Assembly (NCBI RefSeq): GCF_017744695.1
Contig: NZ_JAGIAS010000003.1
Span: forward strand, 868,001 to 932,000
Direction of reading: 5' to 3'
Length of the DNA: 64,000 bases
DNA from: Dyadobacter sp.
Lineage (GTDB): Bacteria > Bacteroidota > Bacteroidia > Cytophagales > Spirosomataceae
Part shown: positions 53,743-62,807 of the stretch, one piece after another
Layout: every line of letters starts with the position of its first letter
Position numbering within the stretch: position 1 is the first letter of the stretch
Made by a program: the position numbers and the translations under genes
Notes under the pieces: model-generated
Told to the model about the DNA's origin: nothing
The model's database searches: none
The model's input: the letters and a program-made list of their open reading frames with translations, nothing else

Positions 53743-54366
53743 TTATCGCAACTTGTCTACTTTGGCATTCATTGGAAATTTCAGCACCACCTTTTTACCG
53801 GAAGCTTTTTCCAGCATGGGCGTCAGTATTTTTTGGGCATTCTCCTTAGTCTGGTCGAGAATACCCATGTCGAGGGCCGATTGCTGGATTTGCTTTTCGG
53901 CTTGCTTGTAAGCCTCCTGCACCAGCTTCGCCTCGTCGGTAAAGGCATATTCAGTATTATAAACTTTTGACTTACTATGGTCTATTTTAAAAACACACAA
54001 CTCGGGCTCGGGCATGTTGATCACCAACGTTTCTGCATCGGAGGTAATGTCTTCCATAGAAATTTTAGCCAGATCCACACAGCCAATAGCCTCCCCCTGC
54101 ACGATCAGGATCGCTTTCGCATTCGGTAGCCACATTTTTGCGATTTCCTGTTCCACCACATCTTTAAAGTTGTATTTCACAACTTCAAGTTTGCCCATGG
54201 AGCTGACCTCCTGCAAAACCACGGTGTGCATCGCCTCCACCTTATCCTCCCCGCCAAGCCATTCGGGCAACCAGCTTCCGGTCTTGAAACCCGACCATAA
54301 GGCGTTAATCCCGGCCAAAAGCAAAATCAATACGAGCAGCCGCACCAGCCACGATATGATACGCAT
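53743..54366 (-). CDS. DUF4230 domain protein, membrane-anchored
   Basis: 207 residues. One N-terminal helix (IISWLVRLLVLILLLAGINALW) and a periplasmic DUF4230 domain (VVLQEVSSMGKLEVVKYNFKDVVE, AILIVQGEAIGCVDLAKI, INMPEPELCVFKID). Function of the family is unknown. It starts 3 bp after the SBF-like transporter stop, so the two are probably cotranslated. Confidence 0.85.
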   Translation of the reverse strand: MRIISWLVRLLVLILLLAGINALWSGFKTGSWLPEWLGGEDKVEAMHTVVLQEVSSMGKLEVVKYNFKDVVEQEIAKMWLPNAKAILIVQGEAIGCVDLAKISMEDITSDAETLVINMPEPELCVFKIDHSKSKVYNTEYAFTDEAKLVQEAYKQAEKQIQQSALDMGILDQTKENAQKILTPMLEKASGKKVVLKFPMNAKVDKLR

Positions 54367-54369
54367 ACA

Positions 54370-55383
54370 TTATTTTTTAAGTACAAAATCTTTCGCGGCT
54401 TCCGGCTCCCTGGCCATCCGCTGGGCTATAATGCTGGCGGCTATCAGCTGCAATGCGTGATAAAGCATAATCGGCAGGAGCATTAAACCGGCCTCCGGGC
54501 CTGCGAACAGCACTTTGGACATCACCGCACCTTGTACCAGCGATTTTTTGGAACCACAAAACACCGCGGTAACTTTATCCTCCCGGTTGAAATGCAGCAA
54601 CCCGCCAATGAATGTCAGCAGGAAATAGATCCCGAAAAACAGCGCGAGCATTCCTATCCCTAAAAATACAATTTCTTTTATTCCGAGCGAATCGAACAGG
54701 TGCTCACCGAACGATTCGCAAAAAGAAGTGTACACGATCAGCAAAATCGACGACTGGTCGAAATAGCGTATACACTTTTTATGGCGCTCGGCGTAATGGC
54801 CCCAGCGGCTATTCAGGGCAATTCCGGCGAATACCGGAAATAGTACTTGCATGGCCAGCTTTCCGACTACCGAAAGGAGATCAAAATGTCCGGGCCCCGA
54901 ATCCAGCACGAGGCCCATCCATAATGGCGTGATAAAAACACCGATCAGACTGGAAATGCTCGCATTGAATATCGCCGCAGGAATATTGCCGCGTGCAATC
55001 GACACCATTACCACCGACGATGAAACGGTGGAAGGCAGGACGGTCAGGAAGAAGATCGCCAGCCACATCACCTGCCCTTCTTCGCTCTGAAAAAATGGCC
55101 TGAATGCGAGCGCTAATACGGGGAAAAGTACAAATGTCGACAAATGCACCATCACGTGCAGCCGCCAGTTCACGAGCCCGGCTTTCAGCTTTTCGGGACT
55201 GAGCCGAAGGCCATAAAAGAAGAATATGACTGAAACCGCATAGGTCGAGACGGTGGAGAGGTGCAGCGGGCTATCCTTCATACCCGGCGCAGGCCAGAGC
55301 CAGGCAAGCAGGATCATACTGAGCAATGCGAGCATAAAACCGTCCAAACCGGCTTTTTTTGCAGTATCAATGAATTTACGCAT
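54370..55383 (-). CDS. SBF-like bile acid:sodium symporter family protein
   Basis: 337 residues with ten membrane helices; PF13593-type SBF-like transporter. AWLWPAPGMKDSPLHLSTVSTYAVSVIFFFYGLRLSPEKLKAG and LPSTVSSSVVMVSIARGN (the discontinuous helix with the sodium site) are typical, as is CGSKKSLVQGAVMSKVLF. The start is probably ATG 55383; ATG 55398 is also possible. Substrate unknown, an organic anion by family. Confidence 0.9.
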   Translation of the reverse strand: MRKFIDTAKKAGLDGFMLALLSMILLAWLWPAPGMKDSPLHLSTVSTYAVSVIFFFYGLRLSPEKLKAGLVNWRLHVMVHLSTFVLFPVLALAFRPFFQSEEGQVMWLAIFFLTVLPSTVSSSVVMVSIARGNIPAAIFNASISSLIGVFITPLWMGLVLDSGPGHFDLLSVVGKLAMQVLFPVFAGIALNSRWGHYAERHKKCIRYFDQSSILLIVYTSFCESFGEHLFDSLGIKEIVFLGIGMLALFFGIYFLLTFIGGLLHFNREDKVTAVFCGSKKSLVQGAVMSKVLFAGPEAGLMLLPIMLYHALQLIAASIIAQRMAREPEAAKDFVLKK

Positions 55384-55624
55384 ATAAAAAATCAACATCA
55401 CCCGACAGAAGCGACGGGAAACTGACGTTTACAAGAAAATGGAAAACTGTCAGAAATAAAACCCGGTGTGTCCATTAATAGTGTCAATTGTTTCAAAATG
55501 CTATTTCGGGTAAATGAGGGGCGCGCGCCACTTTCCCCAATAATATCAGGAACAGCCAATACCTGCAAACGCATTTCCTGATAACTACAACCGACTATCT
55601 GTCCGCAACAATACCTGACCACTA

Positions 55625-56452
55625 ATGACAACTCCTGACAAAATACTTTTGACGATCGTCCTCACAATCATGAGCGTTTTACCCTCAACGGCACAGTACA
55701 AACTCGTCTGGGCCGATGAATTCGACTACGATGGCGCGCCCGACCCGAATGTATGGCAGCCCGAAAAAGGCTTCACCCGAAACCACGAAGACCAATGGTA
55801 CCAGGGCGATAATGCCTATTGCAAAGGAGGTTATCTGATCATCGAAGCCAAAAAGGAACGGGTCAAAAACCCTAACTACAAACCGGGTAGCAGCAATTGG
55901 AAAGAAAGCCGGGAATACGCCGAATACACCTCAGCCAGCATGATCACACGCGGCAAAAAGAGCTTTCAGTACGGCCGCTTCGAAATGCGTGCCAAAATCG
56001 ATACCCGCTCAGGTATCTGGCCGGCATTCTGGACGCTGGGCGATAGGGGTGAATGGCCGGACAATGGCGAAATAGATATCATGGAATTTTACAGGGGAAT
56101 GTTGCTGGCAAATCTCGCCTGGGGCTCCAATGAGCGCTACAAGCCTATCTGGAATACCAACAAAAAGCAGATCAGCACCTTCAATGACCCGGACTGGTCG
56201 TCCAAGTTCCACGTATGGCGGATGGATTGGGACGAAAACTCGATCAAAATATATGTCGACGATATGCTGATGGCCTCACAGGATCAGGCCAAGGCCATTA
56301 ATGCCAAAAACAACGACATTACGCCTTTCAAGCAGCCCCATTACATTCTGCTGGGAATGGCATTAGGAGGAGATAACGGCGGCGATCTGTCCCAAACAGA
56401 TTTCCCCGCCCGCTTTGAAGTGGATTATGTGAGGGTTTACCAGAAACAGTGA
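55625..56452 (+). CDS. GH16 endo-beta-glucanase family protein, secreted
   Basis: 275 residues, single beta-jellyroll domain after a signal peptide (ILLTIVLTIMSVLPSTA then Gln). LVWADEFDYDGAPDPNVW is the family start, and the catalytic EIDIME (nucleophile and acid/base glutamates) is in NGEIDIMEFYRG. Likely laminarinase or a related beta-1,3(4)-glucanase. It is a single plus-strand gene with 241 bp upstream in which no promoter box was found. GMALGGDNGG near the end is also typical. Confidence 0.94.
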   Translation: MTTPDKILLTIVLTIMSVLPSTAQYKLVWADEFDYDGAPDPNVWQPEKGFTRNHEDQWYQGDNAYCKGGYLIIEAKKERVKNPNYKPGSSNWKESREYAEYTSASMITRGKKSFQYGRFEMRAKIDTRSGIWPAFWTLGDRGEWPDNGEIDIMEFYRGMLLANLAWGSNERYKPIWNTNKKQISTFNDPDWSSKFHVWRMDWDENSIKIYVDDMLMASQDQAKAINAKNNDITPFKQPHYILLGMALGGDNGGDLSQTDFPARFEVDYVRVYQKQ

Positions 56453-56500
56453 GACTTCGGCGGTCAGCTATCGGCTGGCGGCCATTGCTCCCGCGCCTCG

Positions 56501-57658
56501 TCAAATCGCCGGTTTCATCGAAGGAACACTTTTTCTGACCCTTTTCGGTGTTTTCTTCCTTCTCCCCCACCAGATCACAAAGCCAGTTACGGGCAAAGAA
56601 GCGCAAATCAGACTGGCGCAGAACATGAGTATCTTGCCCGGTAAACCCAGGATTGCCCCTGTATGGATGTCGTAATTCATACGGCGCAATGTCTGCGCGA
56701 AGTTTGCCTCGCTGTATTTGCCGGTATACGGCCCTTCCGCCTTAATCTTTTTGACCGAATATTGGTCAAAATAGTGATAATCCACATTGTAATAGGTGCC
56801 TTCCCGGAAGTTCACATACGAGAATATCGACTCAGCCTTTTCGGTTGGAAAGGATATATTGAGGGTTGAATATTTGGGATATTCCTTTTGCAACTGGAAC
56901 CAGGCTTTGTCCACAGCCTGCATCGGGCCGGTTACCTGCGCGGTCGAAACAGTGTCGGAAAGCGGGTTATAATACATATCCGATCCCTTTCCGCCGGTAA
57001 CAGTATAAAGCCCCTGCGAAAACCACTGAAAGCCCCAAACCAGGCCGGTTACAGCCAGTATCACACCGATGGACATGACGTAGAAACCCAATACATTATG
57101 CAGGTCATAATTTTTACGTCGCCAAGCCGCATTCCATTTGATCGAAAAGCGTTGTTTCGCGGCCGATTTATTTTTGGGCCACCATAACACCATTCCGCTG
57201 ATCATCATAAAAAAGAAAACCAGCGTCGCCGAGGCTACTACCGTCTGCCCGTATTTCTCCGGTAGCCAGAGATAATAGTGCCCATGGAGGATGAAGTGGA
57301 AGAAATCGTCGTCCTCATTCCAGATGTGCTCCACTTTCCCGGTGTATTGATTGATATAGACGACGTAATAATATTCCGGATCGAGATTGTAAAAACCGAC
57401 CTGCGCATTGCGGTCGGGTGTATCGTAGAGTACCCCTTTGGCTACTTTGCCAGGCAGCGCCTTTTTGGCAATTTCGGCAAGTTGCGAGGGAGGTAATACC
57501 TTGCCGTCGGTCGGACCTTTTACAAACATGTAAGGCTGTGTAATGCTTTTGATTTCCTGCTCAAATGCCAGTATACAACCCGTGATGGAAATAATAAACA
57601 CCATAATGCCTGAGACAAGCCCCAGGTACAGATGTAGTTTTCCAATCCATTTTTTCAT
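56501..57658 (-). CDS. PepSY-associated membrane protein
   Basis: 385 residues, four membrane helices with PepSY domains in the periplasm (PepSY_TM family). MKKWIGKLHLYLGLVSGIMVFIISITGCILAFEQE at the start, HGHYYLWLPEKYGQTVVASATLVFFFMMISGMVLWWPK and YDLHNVLGFYVMSIGVILAVTGLVW carry paired histidines as in ferric reductase-like/siderophore-utilisation proteins. Commonly linked to iron-siderophore reduction. No TonB receptor for siderophores is next to it. ATG at 57658 begins the first helix; an earlier start is not supported. Confidence 0.88.
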   Translation of the reverse strand: MKKWIGKLHLYLGLVSGIMVFIISITGCILAFEQEIKSITQPYMFVKGPTDGKVLPPSQLAEIAKKALPGKVAKGVLYDTPDRNAQVGFYNLDPEYYYVVYINQYTGKVEHIWNEDDDFFHFILHGHYYLWLPEKYGQTVVASATLVFFFMMISGMVLWWPKNKSAAKQRFSIKWNAAWRRKNYDLHNVLGFYVMSIGVILAVTGLVWGFQWFSQGLYTVTGGKGSDMYYNPLSDTVSTAQVTGPMQAVDKAWFQLQKEYPKYSTLNISFPTEKAESIFSYVNFREGTYYNVDYHYFDQYSVKKIKAEGPYTGKYSEANFAQTLRRMNYDIHTGAILGLPGKILMFCASLICASLPVTGFVIWWGRRKKTPKRVRKSVPSMKPAI

Positions 57659-57739
57659 CGATCCTCCGCTGGTTATCTTATTTAGACTCAATTAAGACTG
57701 CTAAGATAAGGCGAACGATGTGAACGACCAAAAAGGATG

Positions 57740-57785
57740 AAAGCGGGGATGGAGAAAGGGAAGAATGGAGGAAAGGGAGGAAGAT
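57740..57785. repeat. Purine-rich low-complexity repeat
   Basis: GGGATGGAGAAAGGGAAGAA then TGGAGGAAAGGGAGGAAG. Similar words occur, inverted, at 51484-51524. Confidence 0.6.
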
Positions 57786-57802
57786 GCTTTAACGGGGTGG
57801 CG

Positions 57803-57818
57803 CGAAGGTGAACCTTCG
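57803..57818. repeat. Short palindrome CGAAGGTGAACCTTCG
   Basis: A 7-bp stem with a GA centre, 8 bp before the long inverted repeat. Same build as the palindromes at 6.3-6.7 kb. Confidence 0.7.
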
Positions 57819-57825
57819 TGACTTG

Positions 57826-57898
57826 TATTCGCAGGCCTCCGGCCGGTCAATACTGTAAGGCACGATTACCGTATTGACCGGCCGGAGGCCTGCGAATA
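57826..57898. repeat. Perfect 28-bp inverted repeat with 17-nt loop
   Basis: Left arm 57826-57853 begins TATTCGCAGGCCTCCGGCCG and ends GTCAATAC; the right arm 57871-57898 is its exact reverse complement. It would make a very stable GC-rich hairpin. It lies between the convergent-to-nothing 3' end of the carbonic anhydrase gene (stop 57934) and the PepSY gene start, so it may act as a barrier or terminator on the minus strand, although no T-run follows. Confidence 0.92.
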
Positions 57899-57933
57899 AT
57901 GCGTACAAATCAGGAGATTTGCGCAAGCTTGTA

Positions 57934-58563
57934 CTAAAAATCGTAGCGGTAAATCCCTTCCACTTTCGTGGTCGGCGGCATGTGCGCGAGGGTTTTCAAC
58001 TGCCCGTCGTGCAGGCCGAATACCCAGCCGTGCAAATGCAGTTCCTGCCCCTGATGCCACGCGCCTTGTACAATGCTCGTCTGCGCGAGGTTATGCACCT
58101 GTTGGATCACATTGAGTTCAACGAGCCGGTCGAAGCGCTTTTTCTCGTCTTCGATCGCATCCAGCTCGGTTGCGAATTTGTCGTATACATCCTTGATATT
58201 ATGCAGCCAGCGATTAATCAGCCCCAGGTCCTTGTGCATCATGGACGCTTTTACACCACCGCATTGGTAATGTCCTACTACCAGGATATGCCTCACTTTC
58301 AACACTTCCACGGCGTATTGCAGCACGCTGAGCATATTCATATCCGTATGCACCACAAGGTTGGCCACATTCCGGTGTACAAACATTTCGCCCGGTTGCG
58401 AGCCTGTGAGATCCTCGGCAGGTACACGGCTATCCGAACATCCGATCCAGAGGAAATCTGGTTGCTGATCCTTCGCCAGGTTGTCAAAATACGTTTCGTC
58501 CACTTCGAGCTGGCGGGCTGCCCAGGATTTGTTGGCGGTTAACAGGCGGTTAATAAGTTCCAT
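57934..58563 (-). CDS. Beta-class carbonic anhydrase
   Basis: 209 residues. Zinc ligands Cys42, His98 and Cys101 (WIGCSDSRVPAE; VVGHYQCGGV) with the Asp44-Arg46 dyad; so a standard type I beta-carbonic anhydrase that interconverts CO2 and bicarbonate in the cytoplasm. The ATG at 58563 (MELINRLL) is chosen over a longer frame from 58599. Divergent from ileS. Confidence 0.95.
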   Translation of the reverse strand: MELINRLLTANKSWAARQLEVDETYFDNLAKDQQPDFLWIGCSDSRVPAEDLTGSQPGEMFVHRNVANLVVHTDMNMLSVLQYAVEVLKVRHILVVGHYQCGGVKASMMHKDLGLINRWLHNIKDVYDKFATELDAIEDEKKRFDRLVELNVIQQVHNLAQTSIVQGAWHQGQELHLHGWVFGLHDGQLKTLAHMPPTTKVEGIYRYDF

Positions 58564-58651
58564 TTTGTGATTGATGGTTGAAGTACCAAAATAATACAAT
58601 CTCTCTCAGATTCATTCAAAAGCGTACATCCTTTTAGCGGAAAAAAATCCG

Positions 58652-58659
58652 TAATTTTG
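58652..58659 (+). promoter_or_regulatory. -7 box for ileS
   Basis: TAATTTTG fits TAnnTTTG; expected start near 58665 leaves a leader of about 75 nt to the preferred ATG. A small GGGC...GCCC hairpin sits in the leader; no T-box structure was recognised. Confidence 0.5.
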
Positions 58660-58740
58660 CACTCTTAAAATCCGGAGAGGGTTATAAGTAGTGCTATTTA
58701 CATGATCGGCCAGGGCAAATGCCCGACGCTAACAACCCAT

Positions 58741-61700
58741 ATGAAATACAACGAATATAAAAATCTGAGTTACCCGCAAATCGGGGACGAAGTACTGAAA
58801 TTCTGGAAAGATCAAAAAATCTTTGAAGCATCGGTTGAAACCCGCGAGGGCGCTCCTACATTCACATTCTTTGAAGGACCGCCTTCCGCCAATGGTACAC
58901 CCGGCATTCACCACGTGATGGCACGGGCGATCAAGGATATTTTCTGCCGTTACAAGACATTGCAGGGATTTCAGGTGAAGCGTAAAGGCGGATGGGACAC
59001 GCACGGTCTGCCGGTGGAATTGCAGGTTGAAAAGGAATTGGGCATTATCAAGGACGATATCGGGAAGAAGATCTCGGTAGCGGATTATAACGAGAAATGC
59101 CGCCAGACGGTCATGAAATTCACCGACCAGTGGAATGACCTGACCGAGAAAATGGGTTACTGGGTTGACCTCGACGATCCTTATATTACTTACAAAAGCG
59201 AATACATCGAAAGCCTCTGGTACTTGCTGAAAAAGCTGTACGACAAAGGCTTGCTATACAAAGGCTATACGATCCAGCCCTATTCTCCCGCCGCCGGAAC
59301 GGGCCTTTCATCGCACGAGCTGAATATGCCCGGCACATACAAAGACGTGAAGGACACGACCATCGTGGCGATGTTCAAGGTGAAAGGTGCCGCCAAATGG
59401 GAAGCGCTGGCCGGTTCTGCCGATCTCGACATCCGCATTCTCGCATGGACGACTACGCCGTGGACGCTTCCGGCGAACTCCGCATTGACCGTGGGCGGCA
59501 ATATCGATTATGTATTGGTTAAAACCTTCAATCCTTACACGCACGAGCCCGTTGCGGTTGTGCTGGCGAAGGATCTGGTAGGTAAATATTTCTCCGAAAA
59601 AGGTCACGACGGCGATTTCGAAGGCTATGCGGCCAGCGATAAAAAGGTGCTTCCGTGGACGGTTTTAAATGAATTCAAAGGAAAGAGCCTTGAAGGGATC
59701 GAATACGAGCAATTGCTGCCGTACATTCAACCGGAGACACCTGCATTCCGTGTTATCCTTGGCGACTTCGTAACGACCGAGGACGGTACCGGGGTGGTAC
59801 ACACCTCTCCTACGTTCGGTGCGGACGACTTTAGGGTAGCACAAGCGAACGGTATCCCGGCCATTATGGTGAAAGACGAGAACGGCAAAGAAGTGCCTAT
59901 CGTCGACCGTCAGGGCCGTTTTGTGAAAGAGATTACCGACTACGCCGGCCGTTTTGTAAAACCTGAATATTACTCGCAGGCCGAGCAGGACGATCCTGAG
60001 TTCCGCCCTACCGACGTGCTCATTGCCATCAAACTCAAAGAAGAAGGTAAAGCATTTAAAGTAGAAAAATACGAACACCCTTACCCGCATTGCTGGCGGA
60101 CAGACAAACCGGTGCTTTACTACCCGCTCGACAGCTGGTTTATCCGCACTACCGCGGTGAAAGACCGGTTAGTGGAATTGAACAAAAACATCAACTGGAA
60201 ACCCGAAAGCACCGGTACAGGCCGCTTTGGCAACTGGCTCGAAAACCTGGTGGATTGGAACCTGTCGCGCTCTCGTTACTGGGGCACCCCGTTGCCGATC
60301 TGGCGCAATGATTACGGTGACGAAGTGTGCATCGGTTCAATTGAAGAACTGAAAGACAAGCTGGAAGAAGCCATTATTTCTGGTCATTTGACCCGTGAAC
60401 AGGCATTGCATAACTCGGATTACCTGCAAAAACTCGAACACGGCGATTACGACCTGCACCGCCCGTATGTGGACGATGTGGTATTGGTAGGCAAAACCGG
60501 CCACATCATGCACCGCGAACCGGACCTGATCGACGTGTGGTTTGACTCGGGCGCGATGCCGTATGCACAATGGCATTACCCGTTTGAAAATCAGGAAATA
60601 TTCAACCAGGCATATCCCGCCGACTTCATTTCGGAAGGTGTAGACCAAACCCGCGGCTGGTTCTTCACGCTCCACGCTATTGCGGGCATGCTGTTCGATT
60701 CGGTTGCATTTAAAAATGTGGTTTCAACCGGCCTGGTACTCGACAAGAATGGCAACAAAATGTCGAAACGCCTCGGCAATGCCGTGGACCCGTTTGCGAC
60801 ATTGGCGCAGTACGGCCCGGACGCGACGCGCTGGTACATGATTACCAATGCAGAGCCGTGGGATAACCTGAAGTTCAACATCGACGGTATCGGTGAGGTG
60901 CAGCGCAAGTTCTTCGGAACGTTGGTTAATACTTACAATTTCTTCGCATTGTACGCGAACCTGGATGGTTACGAGTTCCACGAAGCGAATTCAGTGCCCA
61001 TTGAAAAACGCACCGAGCTCGACCGCTGGATCCTTTCGAAACTGAATACGTTGATCAAGGAGGTAGGCGAGCAATTCGACGACTACAACCCGACCAAAGC
61101 CGGCCGCCTCGTACAGGACTTCGTGACCGACCAGCTTTCGAACTGGTACATTCGCCTCAACCGTCGTCGTTTCTGGAACCCGTCGGCGGAGCAGGGAGCC
61201 GGTTTGACAGACGACAAAGCGGCTGCTTACGAGACATTGCATCACTGTCTGGTAACCGTATCGCAATTGATGTCACCCATCGCTCCATTCTTTGGGGAAT
61301 GGCTGTATAAAAACCTGACAGACAGCGACCGAGAAGCGTCGATCCGGCACGATGCGCCTTTCAAATATGAATCGGTACACCTTACTTTCTGGCCAAAAAT
61401 CGAGGCGGAAGTAGTAGATGCCGACCTGGAAGAAGCGATGGACCTCGCCCAACGCATCAGCTCGCTCGTACACTCGATCCGGAAAGGACATAAGCTGAAA
61501 GTACGTCAGCCGTTGTCCAAAATCCTGATCCCGGTTTTGAGCGACAAAACCAAACGCCAGATCGAGCAGGTCGCTTACATTATCCTTTCCGAGGTGAATG
61601 TAAAAAGCATCGAGTTCGTGCACGACGACAGCGGCATTCTGAAAAAGAAAATCAAGCCCAACTTCAAAACGCTCGGACCGAAATTCGGACCGAAAATGAA

Positions 61701-62169
61701 GGAAGTAGCGGCGGCCATTTCCGCAATGGACGAAACACAAATTCGTGAAATCGAAGCTAGCAGTGCCATTACACTAACGGCAGCCAGCGGCCCGATTGAA
61801 ATCGCATTGACGGACGTGGAAATCATCGCAGAAGACGTTCCGGGATGGCTCGTAGCGAGTGAAAACGGCCTCACTGTTGCGCTCGACATCACCGTAACCG
61901 AAGACCTCCGCCTCGAAGGTATCGCCCGCGATTTCGTCAACCGCGTGCAAAACCTGCGCAAAGACAGCGGCTTTGAAGTGACCGACAAGATCCGTATTAC
62001 CCTACAAAACAACGACGGCCTGCTCGCCAGCGCAGTAACCGCCAACAAAGACTACATCTGCCAGGAAGTGCAAGCCCTGGATCTCGACCTCGTCGGCGAT
62101 CTCAATGGCGAAGCAACAGAGATCGAGATGGATGAGTTTTTGTTGAAGGTGAAGATTGAGGTGGTGTAG
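58741..62169 (+). CDS. ileS: Isoleucyl-tRNA synthetase
   Basis: 1142 residues, class I synthetase charging tRNA-Ile. The first signature is PPSANGTPGIHHVMAR (GIHH in place of HIGH, as in the long, eukaryote-like type 2 enzymes) and the second is NKMSKRLGNAVDP near residue 671. The editing domain (LAWTTTPWTLPANSALTV) lies between, the anticodon-binding domain and a long C-terminal extension follow. The length and motif form fit type 2 IleS, which is often naturally less sensitive to mupirocin; that is family knowledge, not tested here. ATG 58741 begins KYNEYKNLSYPQIGDE; ATG 58702 is a less likely alternative. Confidence 0.97.
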   Translation: MKYNEYKNLSYPQIGDEVLKFWKDQKIFEASVETREGAPTFTFFEGPPSANGTPGIHHVMARAIKDIFCRYKTLQGFQVKRKGGWDTHGLPVELQVEKELGIIKDDIGKKISVADYNEKCRQTVMKFTDQWNDLTEKMGYWVDLDDPYITYKSEYIESLWYLLKKLYDKGLLYKGYTIQPYSPAAGTGLSSHELNMPGTYKDVKDTTIVAMFKVKGAAKWEALAGSADLDIRILAWTTTPWTLPANSALTVGGNIDYVLVKTFNPYTHEPVAVVLAKDLVGKYFSEKGHDGDFEGYAASDKKVLPWTVLNEFKGKSLEGIEYEQLLPYIQPETPAFRVILGDFVTTEDGTGVVHTSPTFGADDFRVAQANGIPAIMVKDENGKEVPIVDRQGRFVKEITDYAGRFVKPEYYSQAEQDDPEFRPTDVLIAIKLKEEGKAFKVEKYEHPYPHCWRTDKPVLYYPLDSWFIRTTAVKDRLVELNKNINWKPESTGTGRFGNWLENLVDWNLSRSRYWGTPLPIWRNDYGDEVCIGSIEELKDKLEEAIISGHLTREQALHNSDYLQKLEHGDYDLHRPYVDDVVLVGKTGHIMHREPDLIDVWFDSGAMPYAQWHYPFENQEIFNQAYPADFISEGVDQTRGWFFTLHAIAGMLFDSVAFKNVVSTGLVLDKNGNKMSKRLGNAVDPFATLAQYGPDATRWYMITNAEPWDNLKFNIDGIGEVQRKFFGTLVNTYNFFALYANLDGYEFHEANSVPIEKRTELDRWILSKLNTLIKEVGEQFDDYNPTKAGRLVQDFVTDQLSNWYIRLNRRRFWNPSAEQGAGLTDDKAAAYETLHHCLVTVSQLMSPIAPFFGEWLYKNLTDSDREASIRHDAPFKYESVHLTFWPKIEAEVVDADLEEAMDLAQRISSLVHSIRKGHKLKVRQPLSKILIPVLSDKTKRQIEQVAYIILSEVNVKSIEFVHDDSGILKKKIKPNFKTLGPKFGPKMKEVAAAISAMDETQIREIEASSAITLTAASGPIEIALTDVEIIAEDVPGWLVASENGLTVALDITVTEDLRLEGIARDFVNRVQNLRKDSGFEVTDKIRITLQNNDGLLASAVTANKDYICQEVQALDLDLVGDLNGEATEIEMDEFLLKVKIEVV

Positions 62170-62613
62170 ATGGGGCAATACGCGACATATCACTATGATG
62201 GAAATCTTGAAAACACCCGCTTCCAGTTTCAAAGTGTAGGGAAGCGGGGTGTTTTTGAAAAAGTTGTGTATTTCACTTTTTTAACTGAGGACATGCATAA
62301 TTTGTCGCTGGTTGACTTTGATCCAGCGACAAAAGAGTACAATGATATGTCGGTAACAGACAATGGTGATATGCCAGAAATACTAGCTACGGTAATAGCA
62401 ATTATTCACGAATTCTTTAATTCTCACCCGGACCAAAAAATTTATTTCAGAGGAAGCACTCCAACTAGGACGCGCTTATATCAAATTGCTATTTCAAAAG
62501 TCTACGATCAAGACAACTCGGATTTGTTTATTAAAGGGTATTTAGACGAAGATTGGGTTCCTTTCGAACCCAATGTAAATTTTCACGGTTTTTTAGTTGA
62601 GAAAAAGTTTTAA
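62170..62613 (+). CDS. DUF6934-type protein
   Basis: 147 residues. FQSVGKRGVFEKVVYFTFL, LVDFDPATKEYNDMSVTDNGDMPEILATV and FRGSTPTRTRLYQIAISKV match the pattern of DUF6934 proteins as I remember it; function unknown. Its ATG directly follows the ileS stop (TAGATG), so it is read from the same transcript, yet its base composition is clearly more AT-rich than ileS, suggesting insertion from elsewhere. A 53-residue ORF follows after 26 bp. Confidence 0.75.
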   Translation: MGQYATYHYDGNLENTRFQFQSVGKRGVFEKVVYFTFLTEDMHNLSLVDFDPATKEYNDMSVTDNGDMPEILATVIAIIHEFFNSHPDQKIYFRGSTPTRTRLYQIAISKVYDQDNSDLFIKGYLDEDWVPFEPNVNFHGFLVEKKF

Positions 62614-62639
62614 TTTTATAGAAAACAGTTTCCCAAGCG

Positions 62640-62801
62640 ATGAAAGCTTTAGACAAAAAGCCAGCCAAAACTGGAAATTTCACATACAATCCCGATTTGG
62701 ACAATCTGCCGATCCCCCAAATTGTCCTTGAAAAGACAGAGCGCGCTCGTCAATTTTTTGAAAAGCACCCTCTTCCCGAACACATGCGTAGAAGGAAATA
62801 A
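62640..62801 (+). CDS. Small 53-residue protein, partner of the DUF6934 gene
   Basis: ATG at 62640 to TAA at 62801: begins MKALDKKPAKTGNF, middle NPDLDNLPIPQIVLEKTERA, ends EHMRRRK. Basic, probably soluble, no motif recognised. It is too short for many gene callers but has the same AT-rich composition as the DUF6934 gene, lies 26 bp after it and ends 6 bp before the SDR start, and fills the gap completely, all of which favour a real gene. Possibly a two-gene module such as toxin-antitoxin; that is a guess. Confidence 0.6.
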   Translation: MKALDKKPAKTGNFTYNPDLDNLPIPQIVLEKTERARQFFEKHPLPEHMRRRK

Positions 62802-62807
62802 CTCCCT

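Noticed and set aside
57874..58542. 222-codon plus-strand frame opposite the carbonic anhydrase gene
   Set aside because: The minus strand holds all zinc ligands of a beta-carbonic anhydrase; the opposite frame has no motif.
58741..62169. GIHH instead of HIGH in IleS as a sign of a damaged or acquired resistance gene
   Set aside because: This form is normal for type 2 IleS enzymes, and this appears to be the housekeeping copy; no second ileS is in the window.
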